Shown: positions 1-6,901 of the stretch, piece by piece
How the letters are laid out: every line of letters begins with the position of its first letter
How positions within the stretch are numbered: position 1 is the stretch's first letter
Origin: Dehalococcoidales bacterium
GTDB taxonomy: Bacteria > Chloroflexota > Dehalococcoidia > Dehalococcoidales > Fen-1064
Assembly: GCA_016929875.1 (NCBI GenBank)
Contig: JAFGHZ010000120.1
Coordinates: 1 to 8,374 of the forward strand
Length of the DNA stretch: 8,374 nt
Reading direction: 5' to 3'
Translations under genes and position numbers: made by a program
The notes under the pieces: model-generated
What the model was told of the DNA's origin: nothing
The model's database searches: none
Seen by the model: the letters and a program-made list of their open reading frames with translations, nothing else

Positions 1-1299
1 CACAAAGCCCTCATCAGCACTGCTGAAGGATTTATCGCACGTTACCCCATCGATGCAAACGACAATCTCATTTCTAATTTTCCTGCCGCCTGGGTCGGAG
101 ACAGTTACTTCGCCACCATACCACATTTACTGACAGGCGCCGTCCTGAACTTTCCGGAAGAGCCCGAGACTATCGCTGAAGACACCCGGGAGACGGGCCC
201 CAACTTCGTTATTTACGGACCGCGCCAATGGGAAAGCCTGGTCAGTGAAATCCAGATCAAGATGATAGACGCCCACCCGCTCAAGAGATTCTGCTACAAC
301 CTGTTCATGCCTGTAGGGCATAAGATCGCCGATTATAAATTCAAAAACAAGAAGCCGAACATATTCTGGCGGCTCCTTTATATTCCCGCTTACTACCTGC
401 TATTTCGTCCGCTCAAGGACAAGCTCGGACTGAGCAACGTCAGATTTGCAGTTACCGGTAGTTCGGTGCTGAGTCTGGATACGTTCCGATTGATTCATGC
501 CGTTGGAATCGAACTGCGGCAGAATTACGCCAGCACCGAAGCCGGTTTAATCTCTTCTCACGGCAAGGGGGAAATCGATTTCGAAAGCGTCGGAAGACCG
601 GCTGTGGGCACCGAGGTCAGAATCACCAGCGAAGGCGAATTACTGGTCAGAAGCGAATCCATGTTCAGCGGCTATCATAACAATCCCCAAAAAACAGCGG
701 AAGTATTGATTGACGGTTGGTGCCATACCGGCGATGCTGTGAACATCAACGAGAAAGGGCACCTGATTTTTATGGACCGGATGGACCATATGGGAGAACT
801 GCGGTCGGGGATTAAGTACGCTCCTCAATATATCGAGGGCAGGCTCAGATTCAGCCCTTACATTAAAGACGCCATGGTAATCGGCGGCAAAGACAAGGAT
901 TATGTTTCCGCCATCGTCAATATCGACTTCAAGATGGTGGGGAAATGGGCAGAGAAACGCCACATCCCTTATACTACTTTCGTCGACCTGTCACAAAAAG
1001 ACGAAATCGCCGACCTGATATTAAAAGACATACAGCGTGTCAACGGCTATTTGCCGGAATCATCTCGAGCCCGAAAGTTCGTGTTAATGCACAAAGAATT
1101 CGATGCGGACGAGGCAGAATTGACCCGCACCAGGAAATTACGCCGGGAATTTATGGAAGCGCGCTATATCGATTTAATCACCGCTATCTATCAGGACAAA
1201 AAAGAAATACAGATATCAGCACCGGTAACTTACCGCGATGGACGTAAGGGCAATGTAACCACCGGCATTAAAATAAGAACTATCGAAGGTGATAAATAA
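1..1299 (+). CDS. Long-chain-type AMP-forming acyl-CoA synthetase, 5'-truncated by the window edge
   Basis: Predicted cytosolic enzyme that activates a carboxylic acid with ATP to an acyl-AMP and then transfers it to CoA. The frame is open from base 1, so the first ATG at 262 is internal; residues such as NFPAAWVGD upstream of it already belong to the fold. Motifs, numbered in the 432 visible residues: QNYASTEAG (about 174-182, adenine-binding A5), DGWCHTGD (238-245, A7, the long-chain synthetase form), MDRMDHMGELRSGIKYAPQYIE (about 258-279, hinge A8), and TRTRKLRR, with Lys379 (1135-1137) as the likely catalytic A10 lysine. The N-terminal domain with the P-loop is outside the window. The stop TAA shares its last A with the livH ATG, indicating translational coupling. 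The family is clear. The substrate is unknown; the transporter context suggests a compound imported by the Liv system rather than only a membrane fatty acid. Confidence 0.93.
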   Translation, partial: HKALISTAEGFIARYPIDANDNLISNFPAAWVGDSYFATIPHLLTGAVLNFPEEPETIAEDTRETGPNFVIYGPRQWESLVSEIQIKMIDAHPLKRFCYNLFMPVGHKIADYKFKNKKPNIFWRLLYIPAYYLLFRPLKDKLGLSNVRFAVTGSSVLSLDTFRLIHAVGIELRQNYASTEAGLISSHGKGEIDFESVGRPAVGTEVRITSEGELLVRSESMFSGYHNNPQKTAEVLIDGWCHTGDAVNINEKGHLIFMDRMDHMGELRSGIKYAPQYIEGRLRFSPYIKDAMVIGGKDKDYVSAIVNIDFKMVGKWAEKRHIPYTTFVDLSQKDEIADLILKDIQRVNGYLPESSRARKFVLMHKEFDADEAELTRTRKLRREFMEARYIDLITAIYQDKKEIQISAPVTYRDGRKGNVTTGIKIRTIEGDK

Positions 1300-2186
1300 T
1301 GTCTATGCTAGTGCAATTTGTTATTACCGGTCTCGCCATCGGCATGATTTATTCCCTGATTGCCCTCGGCTTTGTTGTTGTCTGGAAATCCAGCGGAGTA
1401 GCCAACCTGTCGCTGGGGCAACTCGTACTCCTATCATCGTGGTTCACCTATAGTATGCTCGTTCAGGCAGGCTTGCCGTTTTATCTCGGAATACCACTAG
1501 TGGTTATCTTCGCAATAATACTGGGATGGATTATTGAAAGAATCATTCTCCGTCCCTTGATTGCCCAACCTATTCTATCTTTAATTACCGTAACATTGGG
1601 TCTGGCATACTTTATCGAAGGAATAGTGGTGATTATCTGGCCCTTAAGCCAAGCATATTTGCCTCGCTTCTTCCCTACGGAGCCGATTCATATCGGCAGC
1701 GCCGTAGTCACCCAGGAATACCTCTGGGCAGCCGTGATTTCACTGGTGCTGTTTATTCTTTTATCCCTTTACTTCCGCTATAACAGAATGGGTATAGCAA
1801 TGAGAGCTACTGCCGACGACCAGAAAGCGGTTCAGGCTTGCGGCATCCCGGTTACGAAAATTTTCTCGCGCTCCTGGATGTTTGCTTGCGTACTCTCTGC
1901 TATCGGAGGCATTCTGATGTCGAGCATCGGAGGAATAAGACCGGGATTAGTCGAAACAGGACTGCTGGCTTTCTCTGTAGTCATCCTCGGCGGACTCGAC
2001 TCATTTGTCGGGGCGATGATTGCCGGGCCCATCATCGGACTTGTAGAAACAGTCGGGAGTGGCTACCTGGCTAATTTCATTAAATGGCCGGAAATCAGAA
2101 CTGTTATTCCCTTCATAATTATCGTCATCGTAATGTGCATAAAACCCTACGGATTATTCGGGGAAAATCGTATAGAGAGGATATAA
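1299..2186 (+). CDS. livH: LivH-type ABC transporter permease
   Basis: Inner-membrane permease of the hydrophobic amino acid transporter (HAAT) family, expected to pair with LivM. The 295 residues are strongly hydrophobic, with roughly eight membrane segments (about 5-29, 40-58, 62-82, 93-114, 142-160, 190-210, 222-245, 265-283). The cytoplasmic loop RMGIAMRATADDQKAVQACGI (about 163-183) is the coupling-helix region that contacts the ATPases. The ending IKPYGLFGENRIERI is typical of LivH, and the length matches the family. The ATG at 1299 overlaps the preceding stop by one base and has AAGGTGA at 1286-1292 as Shine-Dalgarno, which supports this start. LivM follows after one base. Branched-chain amino acids are the classical cargo, but HAAT systems also carry aromatic and aliphatic acids, urea or amides. 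The neighbouring CoA ligases favour a carboxylic acid cargo, which is an inference. Confidence 0.95.
   Translation: MSMLVQFVITGLAIGMIYSLIALGFVVVWKSSGVANLSLGQLVLLSSWFTYSMLVQAGLPFYLGIPLVVIFAIILGWIIERIILRPLIAQPILSLITVTLGLAYFIEGIVVIIWPLSQAYLPRFFPTEPIHIGSAVVTQEYLWAAVISLVLFILLSLYFRYNRMGIAMRATADDQKAVQACGIPVTKIFSRSWMFACVLSAIGGILMSSIGGIRPGLVETGLLAFSVVILGGLDSFVGAMIAGPIIGLVETVGSGYLANFIKWPEIRTVIPFIIIVIVMCIKPYGLFGENRIERI
2175..2180 (+). promoter_or_regulatory. Ribosome binding site for livM
   Basis: GAGAGG lies inside the last codons of livH, 7 bases before the ATG at 2188. It favours this start over an in-frame ATG at 2233, which would remove 15 polar residues before the first membrane helix and lacks an equally good site. 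Confidence 0.6.
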
Positions 2187-2187
2187 G

Positions 2188-3240
2188 ATGGATTTACCTG
2201 CCGGGACAAGGAATCATAACTATGCAGAAGATATGTCGATCTTCCGCACTAAGACCCACTGGTTTTTGCTCATCGTCCTCCTGGTGGTCTTATTCACCGC
2301 TCCTCTCTGGTTCGGGAATTACTGGCTCAGCGTCGCTAATTTAATCGGTATTACCATAATTTCAGTCACCGGTCTGAACATCCTGACCGGCTACTGCGGG
2401 CAACTCTCCATAGGACATGCCGGATTCATGGCAGTCGGCGCTTACACTTCCGTCGTATTAACTACCAGATTCAACCTGCCGTTCCTCGCGGGACTGATTT
2501 GCGGTGGCATTATGGCAGGCATAGTCGGAATGATTTTCGGCATACCATCTTTGCGCGTCAAAGGCTTTTACCTGGCAATTTCAACTATTGCCGCCCAAGC
2601 CATCATTATCTGGGTAATCAGAGGCTGGACGGATGTGACAGGAGGTTATGCCGGGCTGGAAGCTGGCCCAGCCTCAATCGGCAACCTGATTTTAAAGAGT
2701 CAGACAGCCGAGTTTTTCTTGATTCTCACTATTACCATTATCGCTATTTTTGCCGCTAAGAATCTCGTCCGGACAAGGGTAGGAAGAGCATTCGTTGCAA
2801 TCAGAGACAACGACCTTGCCGCTGAAGTGATGGGGATTAATCTATTCCGTTACAAACTGACTGCATTTTTCATCGGATGTTTCTTCGCCGGTGTAGCCGG
2901 TGCGTTATTGGCACATACCAATCGTTTAGCCAGTCCTGAATATTTCGCTTTTACGAACTCCGTACTCTATATCGGGATGATGATTATCGGCGGACTGGGA
3001 ACTACCATCGGACCGATATTCGGCGTGATATTTTTCCAGCTTCTCAATGTCCTGGTCACGAAATTATCACCGGCTTTACAGTCGGCTTTTCCCCACCTGC
3101 CAGGCGGTTTTACTTCCGGCATAGCACCGACATTATTCGGTCTGGCAATCATCCTGTTTCTGATATTCGAACCGAGGGGGCTGGCACACCGCTGGCAACT
3201 ATTCAAATCATCTTACAGGCTCTGGCCTTTCTCATACTGA
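2188..3240 (+). CDS. livM: LivM-type ABC transporter permease
   Basis: Second inner-membrane permease of the HAAT transporter. The 350 residues begin with a polar stretch of about 24, then a first membrane helix (about 25-42). The LivM hallmark GYCGQLSIGHAGFMAVGAY spans residues 68-86. More hydrophobic segments lie at about 98-120, 126-145, 176-191, 224-243, 258-290 and 312-328. The coupling loop is GRAFVAIRDNDLAAEVMGIN (199-218). The C-terminal IFEPRGL (326-332) is the usual end signature, followed here by a short polar and aromatic tail. The polar N-terminal extension is also common in LivM. One base separates it from livH, so the two are surely co-translated. The next gene is 90 bases away. 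Identification as LivM is secure; transported substrate is not decided by the sequence. Confidence 0.95.
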   Translation: MDLPAGTRNHNYAEDMSIFRTKTHWFLLIVLLVVLFTAPLWFGNYWLSVANLIGITIISVTGLNILTGYCGQLSIGHAGFMAVGAYTSVVLTTRFNLPFLAGLICGGIMAGIVGMIFGIPSLRVKGFYLAISTIAAQAIIIWVIRGWTDVTGGYAGLEAGPASIGNLILKSQTAEFFLILTITIIAIFAAKNLVRTRVGRAFVAIRDNDLAAEVMGINLFRYKLTAFFIGCFFAGVAGALLAHTNRLASPEYFAFTNSVLYIGMMIIGGLGTTIGPIFGVIFFQLLNVLVTKLSPALQSAFPHLPGGFTSGIAPTLFGLAIILFLIFEPRGLAHRWQLFKSSYRLWPFSY

Positions 3241-3254
3241 GAAAAGAGGTGGTG

Positions 3255-3275
3255 ATGAGCACTATGTATAAATGA
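3255..3275 (+). other. Six-codon open frame in the livM to binding-protein gap
   Basis: ATG AGC ACT ATG TAT AAA TGA encodes MSTMYK. A purine-rich stretch, GAGGTGG at 3246-3252, precedes it and could act as a weak ribosome binding site. It may be a leader peptide, the decayed start of a lost gene, or chance; nothing in the peptide suggests attenuation by amino acid supply. The rest of the 90-base gap holds no convincing promoter. Confidence 0.15.
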
Positions 3276-3320
3276 CCAGAACCCAAGTAAAATACTCACA
3301 AAGATTCACTCTAACTTTGA

Positions 3321-3326
3321 AGGAGG
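3321..3326 (+). promoter_or_regulatory. Strong Shine-Dalgarno for the solute-binding protein gene
   Basis: AGGAGG, within GAAGGAGG, sits 4 bases before the ATG at 3331. It is the strongest ribosome binding site in the window, which fits a binding protein that must be made in excess over the membrane subunits. Confidence 0.75.
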
Positions 3327-3330
3327 ATAT

Positions 3331-4608
3331 ATGAAAACCAAAAAACTGCTTCTGTTTATGTCAGTCACACTGGCGGTAATTCTGTTAGCCACCCCCTTTC
3401 TAATGTCATGCGGACCCAAAGTCGCAGACACGACCAAAGTATTAAAAATCGGGATGATGACGCCTTCTACCGGACCTGTGCCGGAGAAAGGTATTCCCGG
3501 ACAGCACGGTATTCAGGACGCCATGGAATATATTAACAACGAACTCGGCGGCGCCGGCGGTTATAAAATCGAAGTCTCCTGGAGAGACAGCGCTTACGAT
3601 CCCGCAAAAGTAGCGACAATTGTCCAGGACTTTATGAACGAAGGCGACATTCTTTTCACCACGCACTCATCATCCGAAATGAAAATGGCCCAGGGGAAAG
3701 CCAATGAGGCTGGGTTCCCCGGTCTCGCTACCTTTATCTCCACAATGAACCTGCACCCTGCGCAGCATATTTACGGACCGACGCCGGATTACGGCGATGA
3801 TTTCGTAGCACTTATAAAGTATTACATGGAAAATATCTGGGAGGGTACAGGCAAACCCAAGGTAGCACTTCACTTGCTTTCAGGCTCAGTCGGGGCAGGG
3901 ACTCTGGACGGCGCTAATGCAATGGCAGAAGAACTCGGCATCGAAATTGTGGCTACCGAGTACCATGCCATCACTACTACTTCCGAAATCGAAAGCCTGA
4001 CCAGAATTAAAGCACTGAATCCCGATGTCTTACTAATCTCCGGTGTGCCGGCATCAACAGCAATCATCATAGAAAATGCAAAAACACTGGAAATGTACCC
4101 CGGCACAACAATAATGTGTGCCTCAGCCAGTTTCACCAAGTCATTGGTTGACATCGTGACTGCTCAGTCAGGGGCAGATGCAATCGAGGGTGTATACGGC
4201 GTGTTCCACACTGTCAGCTGGGAAGATGACGCTCCCGGCATCGCGAAAGCACGAGAATATTGTCAGAAAAACCACCCCGAGGATTACGGAAACATGGACT
4301 ATCTTTCGACCTGGGCAACCTGCCTGGTCATCAGAGAAATTCTAGCCACCGCAGTGAAGAATGCCGGCTATGAAGTTCTCGCTCAGGGCGGAGCAGCCGC
4401 ATGGAAAGCAGTCGAGGAACAGGGCATCCAGAAAGTAAAAGGTTACGATGTAGAAGGGCTACAGGGTGGTACCATCACCTATACCGCCGGCGACAATCGG
4501 CTTGATAATTACCTGAGGATATACAGGGTCACTAACGGTAAGATTGTTGCCCTGGGTGAATGGGAACCAGCACCGCTTATCAAATACCCGCAATATGGTG
4601 ACGAATAG
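3331..4608 (+). CDS. Lipoprotein solute-binding protein of the Liv/HAAT ABC transporter
   Basis: Extracytoplasmic ligand-binding component, Peripla_BP_6 (LivJ/LivK) family, 425 residues. The N-terminus has a basic start (MKTKK), a hydrophobic core (about 6-25) and a lipobox LMSC with Cys27 as the lipidated residue, so the protein is probably membrane-anchored rather than free. The mature domain starts with VLKIGMMTPSTGP (37-49), the typical first strand and ligand-binding loop. It continues with GIQDAMEYINNELGG (60-74), VSWRDSAYDPAKVATIVQDF (82-101) and THSSSEM (111-117), which is the usual position of ligand carboxylate contacts. The second lobe includes NPDVLLISGVP (230-240). It sits between livM and livF with the strongest ribosome binding site of the cluster. 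A hairpin follows the stop codon and could raise its expression relative to livF. The specificity cannot be read; a short-chain, branched-chain or aromatic acid is plausible from the flanking ligases. Confidence 0.93.
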   Translation: MKTKKLLLFMSVTLAVILLATPFLMSCGPKVADTTKVLKIGMMTPSTGPVPEKGIPGQHGIQDAMEYINNELGGAGGYKIEVSWRDSAYDPAKVATIVQDFMNEGDILFTTHSSSEMKMAQGKANEAGFPGLATFISTMNLHPAQHIYGPTPDYGDDFVALIKYYMENIWEGTGKPKVALHLLSGSVGAGTLDGANAMAEELGIEIVATEYHAITTTSEIESLTRIKALNPDVLLISGVPASTAIIIENAKTLEMYPGTTIMCASASFTKSLVDIVTAQSGADAIEGVYGVFHTVSWEDDAPGIAKAREYCQKNHPEDYGNMDYLSTWATCLVIREILATAVKNAGYEVLAQGGAAAWKAVEEQGIQKVKGYDVEGLQGGTITYTAGDNRLDNYLRIYRVTNGKIVALGEWEPAPLIKYPQYGDE

Positions 4609-4648
4609 AACCATGAATCCCTGCTCTTCCTGACACTCAACAGGTTTA

Positions 4649-4684
4649 TCTCTCACCCCCTCCATATAGAGAGGGGGTGAGAGA
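4649..4684 (+). repeat. Perfect 14-bp inverted repeat, intergenic hairpin
   Basis: The arms at 4649-4662 and 4671-4684 are exact reverse complements (core CACCCCCTC / GAGGGGGTG) around an 8-base loop. It lies 40 bases after the binding-protein stop and 21 bases before the livF ATG. No T-run follows, so it is a poor match to a factor-independent terminator. An mRNA 3' stabiliser, a partial attenuator, or a copy of a dispersed palindromic repeat are the likely explanations. The livF ribosome binding site at 4696-4700 is left outside the stem. Confidence 0.85.
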
Positions 4685-4705
4685 AGAATTAATACGAGGG
4701 CTGAT

Positions 4706-5497
4706 ATGCTCAAACTGAATAATATCGAGGTCGCTTACCTCAATGTCATACGGGTACTGCACGGAGTCTCTCTGAAAGTAGACGACGGCTCTATCGTGGC
4801 GCTGCTCGGTGCCAACGGTGCCGGTAAAAGTACAACGCTGAAAGCCATCTCCGGTTTATTGAAGACCGAAGACGGCGAAGTTACCGACGGGAGTATCGAG
4901 TGGGAAGGTAAGCGTATCGATAAGAAAAACGCCGAGGAAATCGGCAAATCGGGCATTATTCAGGCATTGGAAGGGAGGCATGTCTTCGGACACCTCAACG
5001 CCGAGGAGAACCTGCTCGTGGGTGCCTTTAACCGTAAGGACAGCAATGCCATCAAACAGGATCTGGAGATGGTCTACAGCTATTTCCCGCGGCTCAAAGA
5101 CCTCCGCCGTAATATTGCGGGTTACCTCTCCGGAGGCGAGCAACAGATGCTGGTCATCGGGCGGGCAATGATGGCAAAACCGAAATTGATGATGCTGGAC
5201 GAGCCGTCATTGGGGCTGGCACCATTACTGGTGGAAGAAATCTACGATATTATCAAACGCTTCAATACTGAATCCAAAACCTCGGTGCTTCTGGTAGAAC
5301 AGAACGTCAGAGTCGCCCTGAGCATCGCACACTACGGCTACGTGATGGAAAATGGTAGAATTGTGCTGGACGGGACGGCGGAATTCCTTAAAAACAACGA
5401 GGATGTCAAAGAGTTCTATATGGGCTTATCGACCGTCGGCACGAAAAAGAGCTACCGCGAGGTAAAACACTACAAGAGGCGAAAGAGATGGCTTTAA
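4706..5497 (+). CDS. livF: LivF-type ABC transporter ATP-binding protein
   Basis: Cytoplasmic ATPase that drives import together with a LivG partner. All nucleotide-binding motifs are present: Walker A GANGAGKST (35-43), Q-loop Gln86, EGRHVFGHLNAEENLLVGA (89-107, a LivF hallmark), signature LSGGEQQ (141-147), Walker B LMMLDEPS (161-168), D-loop SLGLAP, and the switch segment LVEQN with Gln199 where most ABC ATPases have His, which is normal for LivF. At 263 residues it is some 20 to 25 longer than usual. The extra C-terminal part after about 243 is basic and ends KRRKRWL. The gene starts after GAGGG at 4696-4700, and its end overlaps the next gene by 10 bases. LivG, the second ATPase, is not in the window, so it is either upstream or supplied from elsewhere. 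Confidence 0.94.
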   Translation: MLKLNNIEVAYLNVIRVLHGVSLKVDDGSIVALLGANGAGKSTTLKAISGLLKTEDGEVTDGSIEWEGKRIDKKNAEEIGKSGIIQALEGRHVFGHLNAEENLLVGAFNRKDSNAIKQDLEMVYSYFPRLKDLRRNIAGYLSGGEQQMLVIGRAMMAKPKLMMLDEPSLGLAPLLVEEIYDIIKRFNTESKTSVLLVEQNVRVALSIAHYGYVMENGRIVLDGTAEFLKNNEDVKEFYMGLSTVGTKKSYREVKHYKRRKRWL

Positions 5498-6777
5498 AAG
5501 CAGTCCGAAAAGATGTTCATTTCGACGATATAGAAACCAGACCTATTAATTCCCGACGTCTGTATCAAGAAGGCAAACTGCATCATATTGTTAAAAATGC
5601 CTACAAGCGTGCGCCTTCTGTCAGAGAAATGATGGACAAAGCGAAGGCCAAACCATCGAATATCAGTACCATAAAGAGCCTCGAAAAGTTACCCATCACC
5701 AGAAAAACGGACCTCATCGAATTGCAAAAATCGAAACCGCCTTACGGCGGTTTTCTAACCGTAAAACCCCAGAAAATCGAGCGTATTTTTATCTCTCCCG
5801 GTCCTATTTACGAACCGCTCCACTCATCAAAAATCAAATGGTTTGCCCAATCGTTCTGGGCGGCAGGTTTCAGAAAAGGAGATATCGTTCTGAATACCTT
5901 TACCTACCATCTTTCCCCGGCCGGGACTCTGTTCCACGAGGCACTGAGGCACTGCGGAGCGACTGTCGTAGTAACCGGCACCGGCAATACCGAGATTCAA
6001 ATACAAACGATGCGTGACCTGAAAGTAAACGGTTTTGTCGGGACACCTTCATTCCTGATGACGCTGATTAAAAAAGCCGAGGAAATGGGGCTGAACTTCC
6101 GCAACGACTTCGCGCTGGAACGCGCCTGGTTTACCGGCGAGATGCTCTCGCCATCGGTGCGAAAGACACTGGAAGAAGATTACGGCATCGACACGCGTCA
6201 AGCATATGCCGTCACCGAACCGGGCGGAGCGATTGCCTACGAATGCGCACGAAAATCCGGCTTACACCTGATGGACGACTACATCGTGGAAATTGTCGAC
6301 CCCGTTACAGGTAAGCAACTGAAACCCGGCGAAGTGGGAGAAATCGTGGTTACGCCGATTCACAATAAAGCCTGGGGTCTAATCCGCTTCGGCACCGGCG
6401 ACCTATCGTCTCTAATCACCGAAAAATGCCTCTGCGGACGTACATCATACCGCCTGAGCGGCATTCTGGGCAGGACCGGCGATGCCGTGAAAGTCAGGGG
6501 GATGTTCGTGGTTGCCAGGCAGGCAGACGAGGTAATCATGAGTTCCGATACCGTTTCACGTTATCAACTGGCGGTAAATCGAACCGACCAGAGGGACGAG
6601 CTTACTCTGAAAGCCGAATTGAAAGATGAGACAACCGACCGGACAAAACTGGCGAACGACCTGAACGAAAAATTCCAGAGTGTTTGCCGCGTAAAAATCG
6701 ATAAGATTGAATTCCTGAAACCCGGCACACTGCCGGAGAAATACCAGAAAATCTCCGACGAACGGAAGTGGGATTAA
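5488..6777 (+). CDS. Phenylacetate-CoA ligase (PaaK)-family adenylate-forming enzyme
   Basis: Predicted cytosolic ligase that forms an acyl- or aryl-CoA from a carboxylic acid, ATP and CoA; 429 residues, normal for PaaK. Visible motifs: LEKLPITRKTDL (65-76, PaaK N-terminal signature), AAGFRKGDIVLN (125-136), NGFVGTPSFL (181-190), QAYAVTEPGG (238-247, A5), GEVGEIVVTP (281-290), RFGTGDLSSL (300-309, A7), CLCGRT (314-319), GRTGDAVKVRG (328-338, A8), and GTLPEKYQK, where Lys421 aligns with the catalytic A10 lysine. The P-loop usually written SSGTTGKP is replaced by SPGPIYEP (103-110), so phosphate handling may differ. Its ATG overlaps livF by 10 bases, with GAGG at 5476-5479 inside livF, implying translational coupling. 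The link to the transporter suggests it activates the imported acid. Phenylacetate itself is not demonstrated; benzoate-like, indole-type or other acids are equally possible. Confidence 0.88.
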   Translation: MALKAVRKDVHFDDIETRPINSRRLYQEGKLHHIVKNAYKRAPSVREMMDKAKAKPSNISTIKSLEKLPITRKTDLIELQKSKPPYGGFLTVKPQKIERIFISPGPIYEPLHSSKIKWFAQSFWAAGFRKGDIVLNTFTYHLSPAGTLFHEALRHCGATVVVTGTGNTEIQIQTMRDLKVNGFVGTPSFLMTLIKKAEEMGLNFRNDFALERAWFTGEMLSPSVRKTLEEDYGIDTRQAYAVTEPGGAIAYECARKSGLHLMDDYIVEIVDPVTGKQLKPGEVGEIVVTPIHNKAWGLIRFGTGDLSSLITEKCLCGRTSYRLSGILGRTGDAVKVRGMFVVARQADEVIMSSDTVSRYQLAVNRTDQRDELTLKAELKDETTDRTKLANDLNEKFQSVCRVKIDKIEFLKPGTLPEKYQKISDERKWD

Positions 6778-6795
6778 CCCCTTTGTCATACGGTG

Positions 6796-6817
6796 GAACA
6801 GGCATCCCTGCCTGTTC
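6796..6817 (+). repeat. Perfect 9-bp inverted repeat after the paaK-like gene
   Basis: GAACAGGCA and TGCCTGTTC pair perfectly around a TCCC loop, starting 18 bases after the paaK-like stop. It may end the operon transcript, but there is no T-run behind it. It may equally be a copy of a genome-wide palindromic element. It falls at the boundary where base composition drops. Confidence 0.65.
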
Positions 6818-6883
6818 GCGAATGGGCCTCTAATCCTTTCGCTATTCTAGATTTAGTCCGTCATTACTTAAAATAGTAAAAAT

Positions 6884-6892
6884 TGCTATAAT
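6884..6892 (+). promoter_or_regulatory. Extended -10 promoter for the HEPN-like gene
   Basis: TGCTATAAT is a perfect extended -10 (TGn plus TATAAT). The best -35 at 17-base spacing, TTACTT at 6864-6869, is poor, as expected when the extended -10 compensates. Transcription would begin at about 6898-6901, directly at the ATG at 6902, so the mRNA would have almost no leader. Confidence 0.6.
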
Positions 6893-6901
6893 AGCACTAC
6901 T

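Noticed and set aside
945..1247. A 100-codon open frame inside the first ligase gene
   Set aside because: It overlaps the conserved C-terminal domain of the ligase in another frame, has an Arg-rich shadow composition and no recognisable motif.
262..1299. Start of the first gene at the ATG at 262
   Set aside because: The frame is open to base 1 and the upstream residues fit the acyl-CoA synthetase fold, so the gene is truncated by the window edge and not a 345-residue protein.
3267..3272. TATAAA as a -10 box for an internal promoter before the binding-protein gene
   Set aside because: No -35 match is found at 16 to 18 bases upstream (AAGAGG region) and there is no extended TGn, so support is too weak to list.
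4649..4684. Factor-independent terminator ending the transcript before livF
   Set aside because: The stem is strong but is followed by AGAATTAATAC with no T-run, and livF starts only 21 bases later with no promoter visible.
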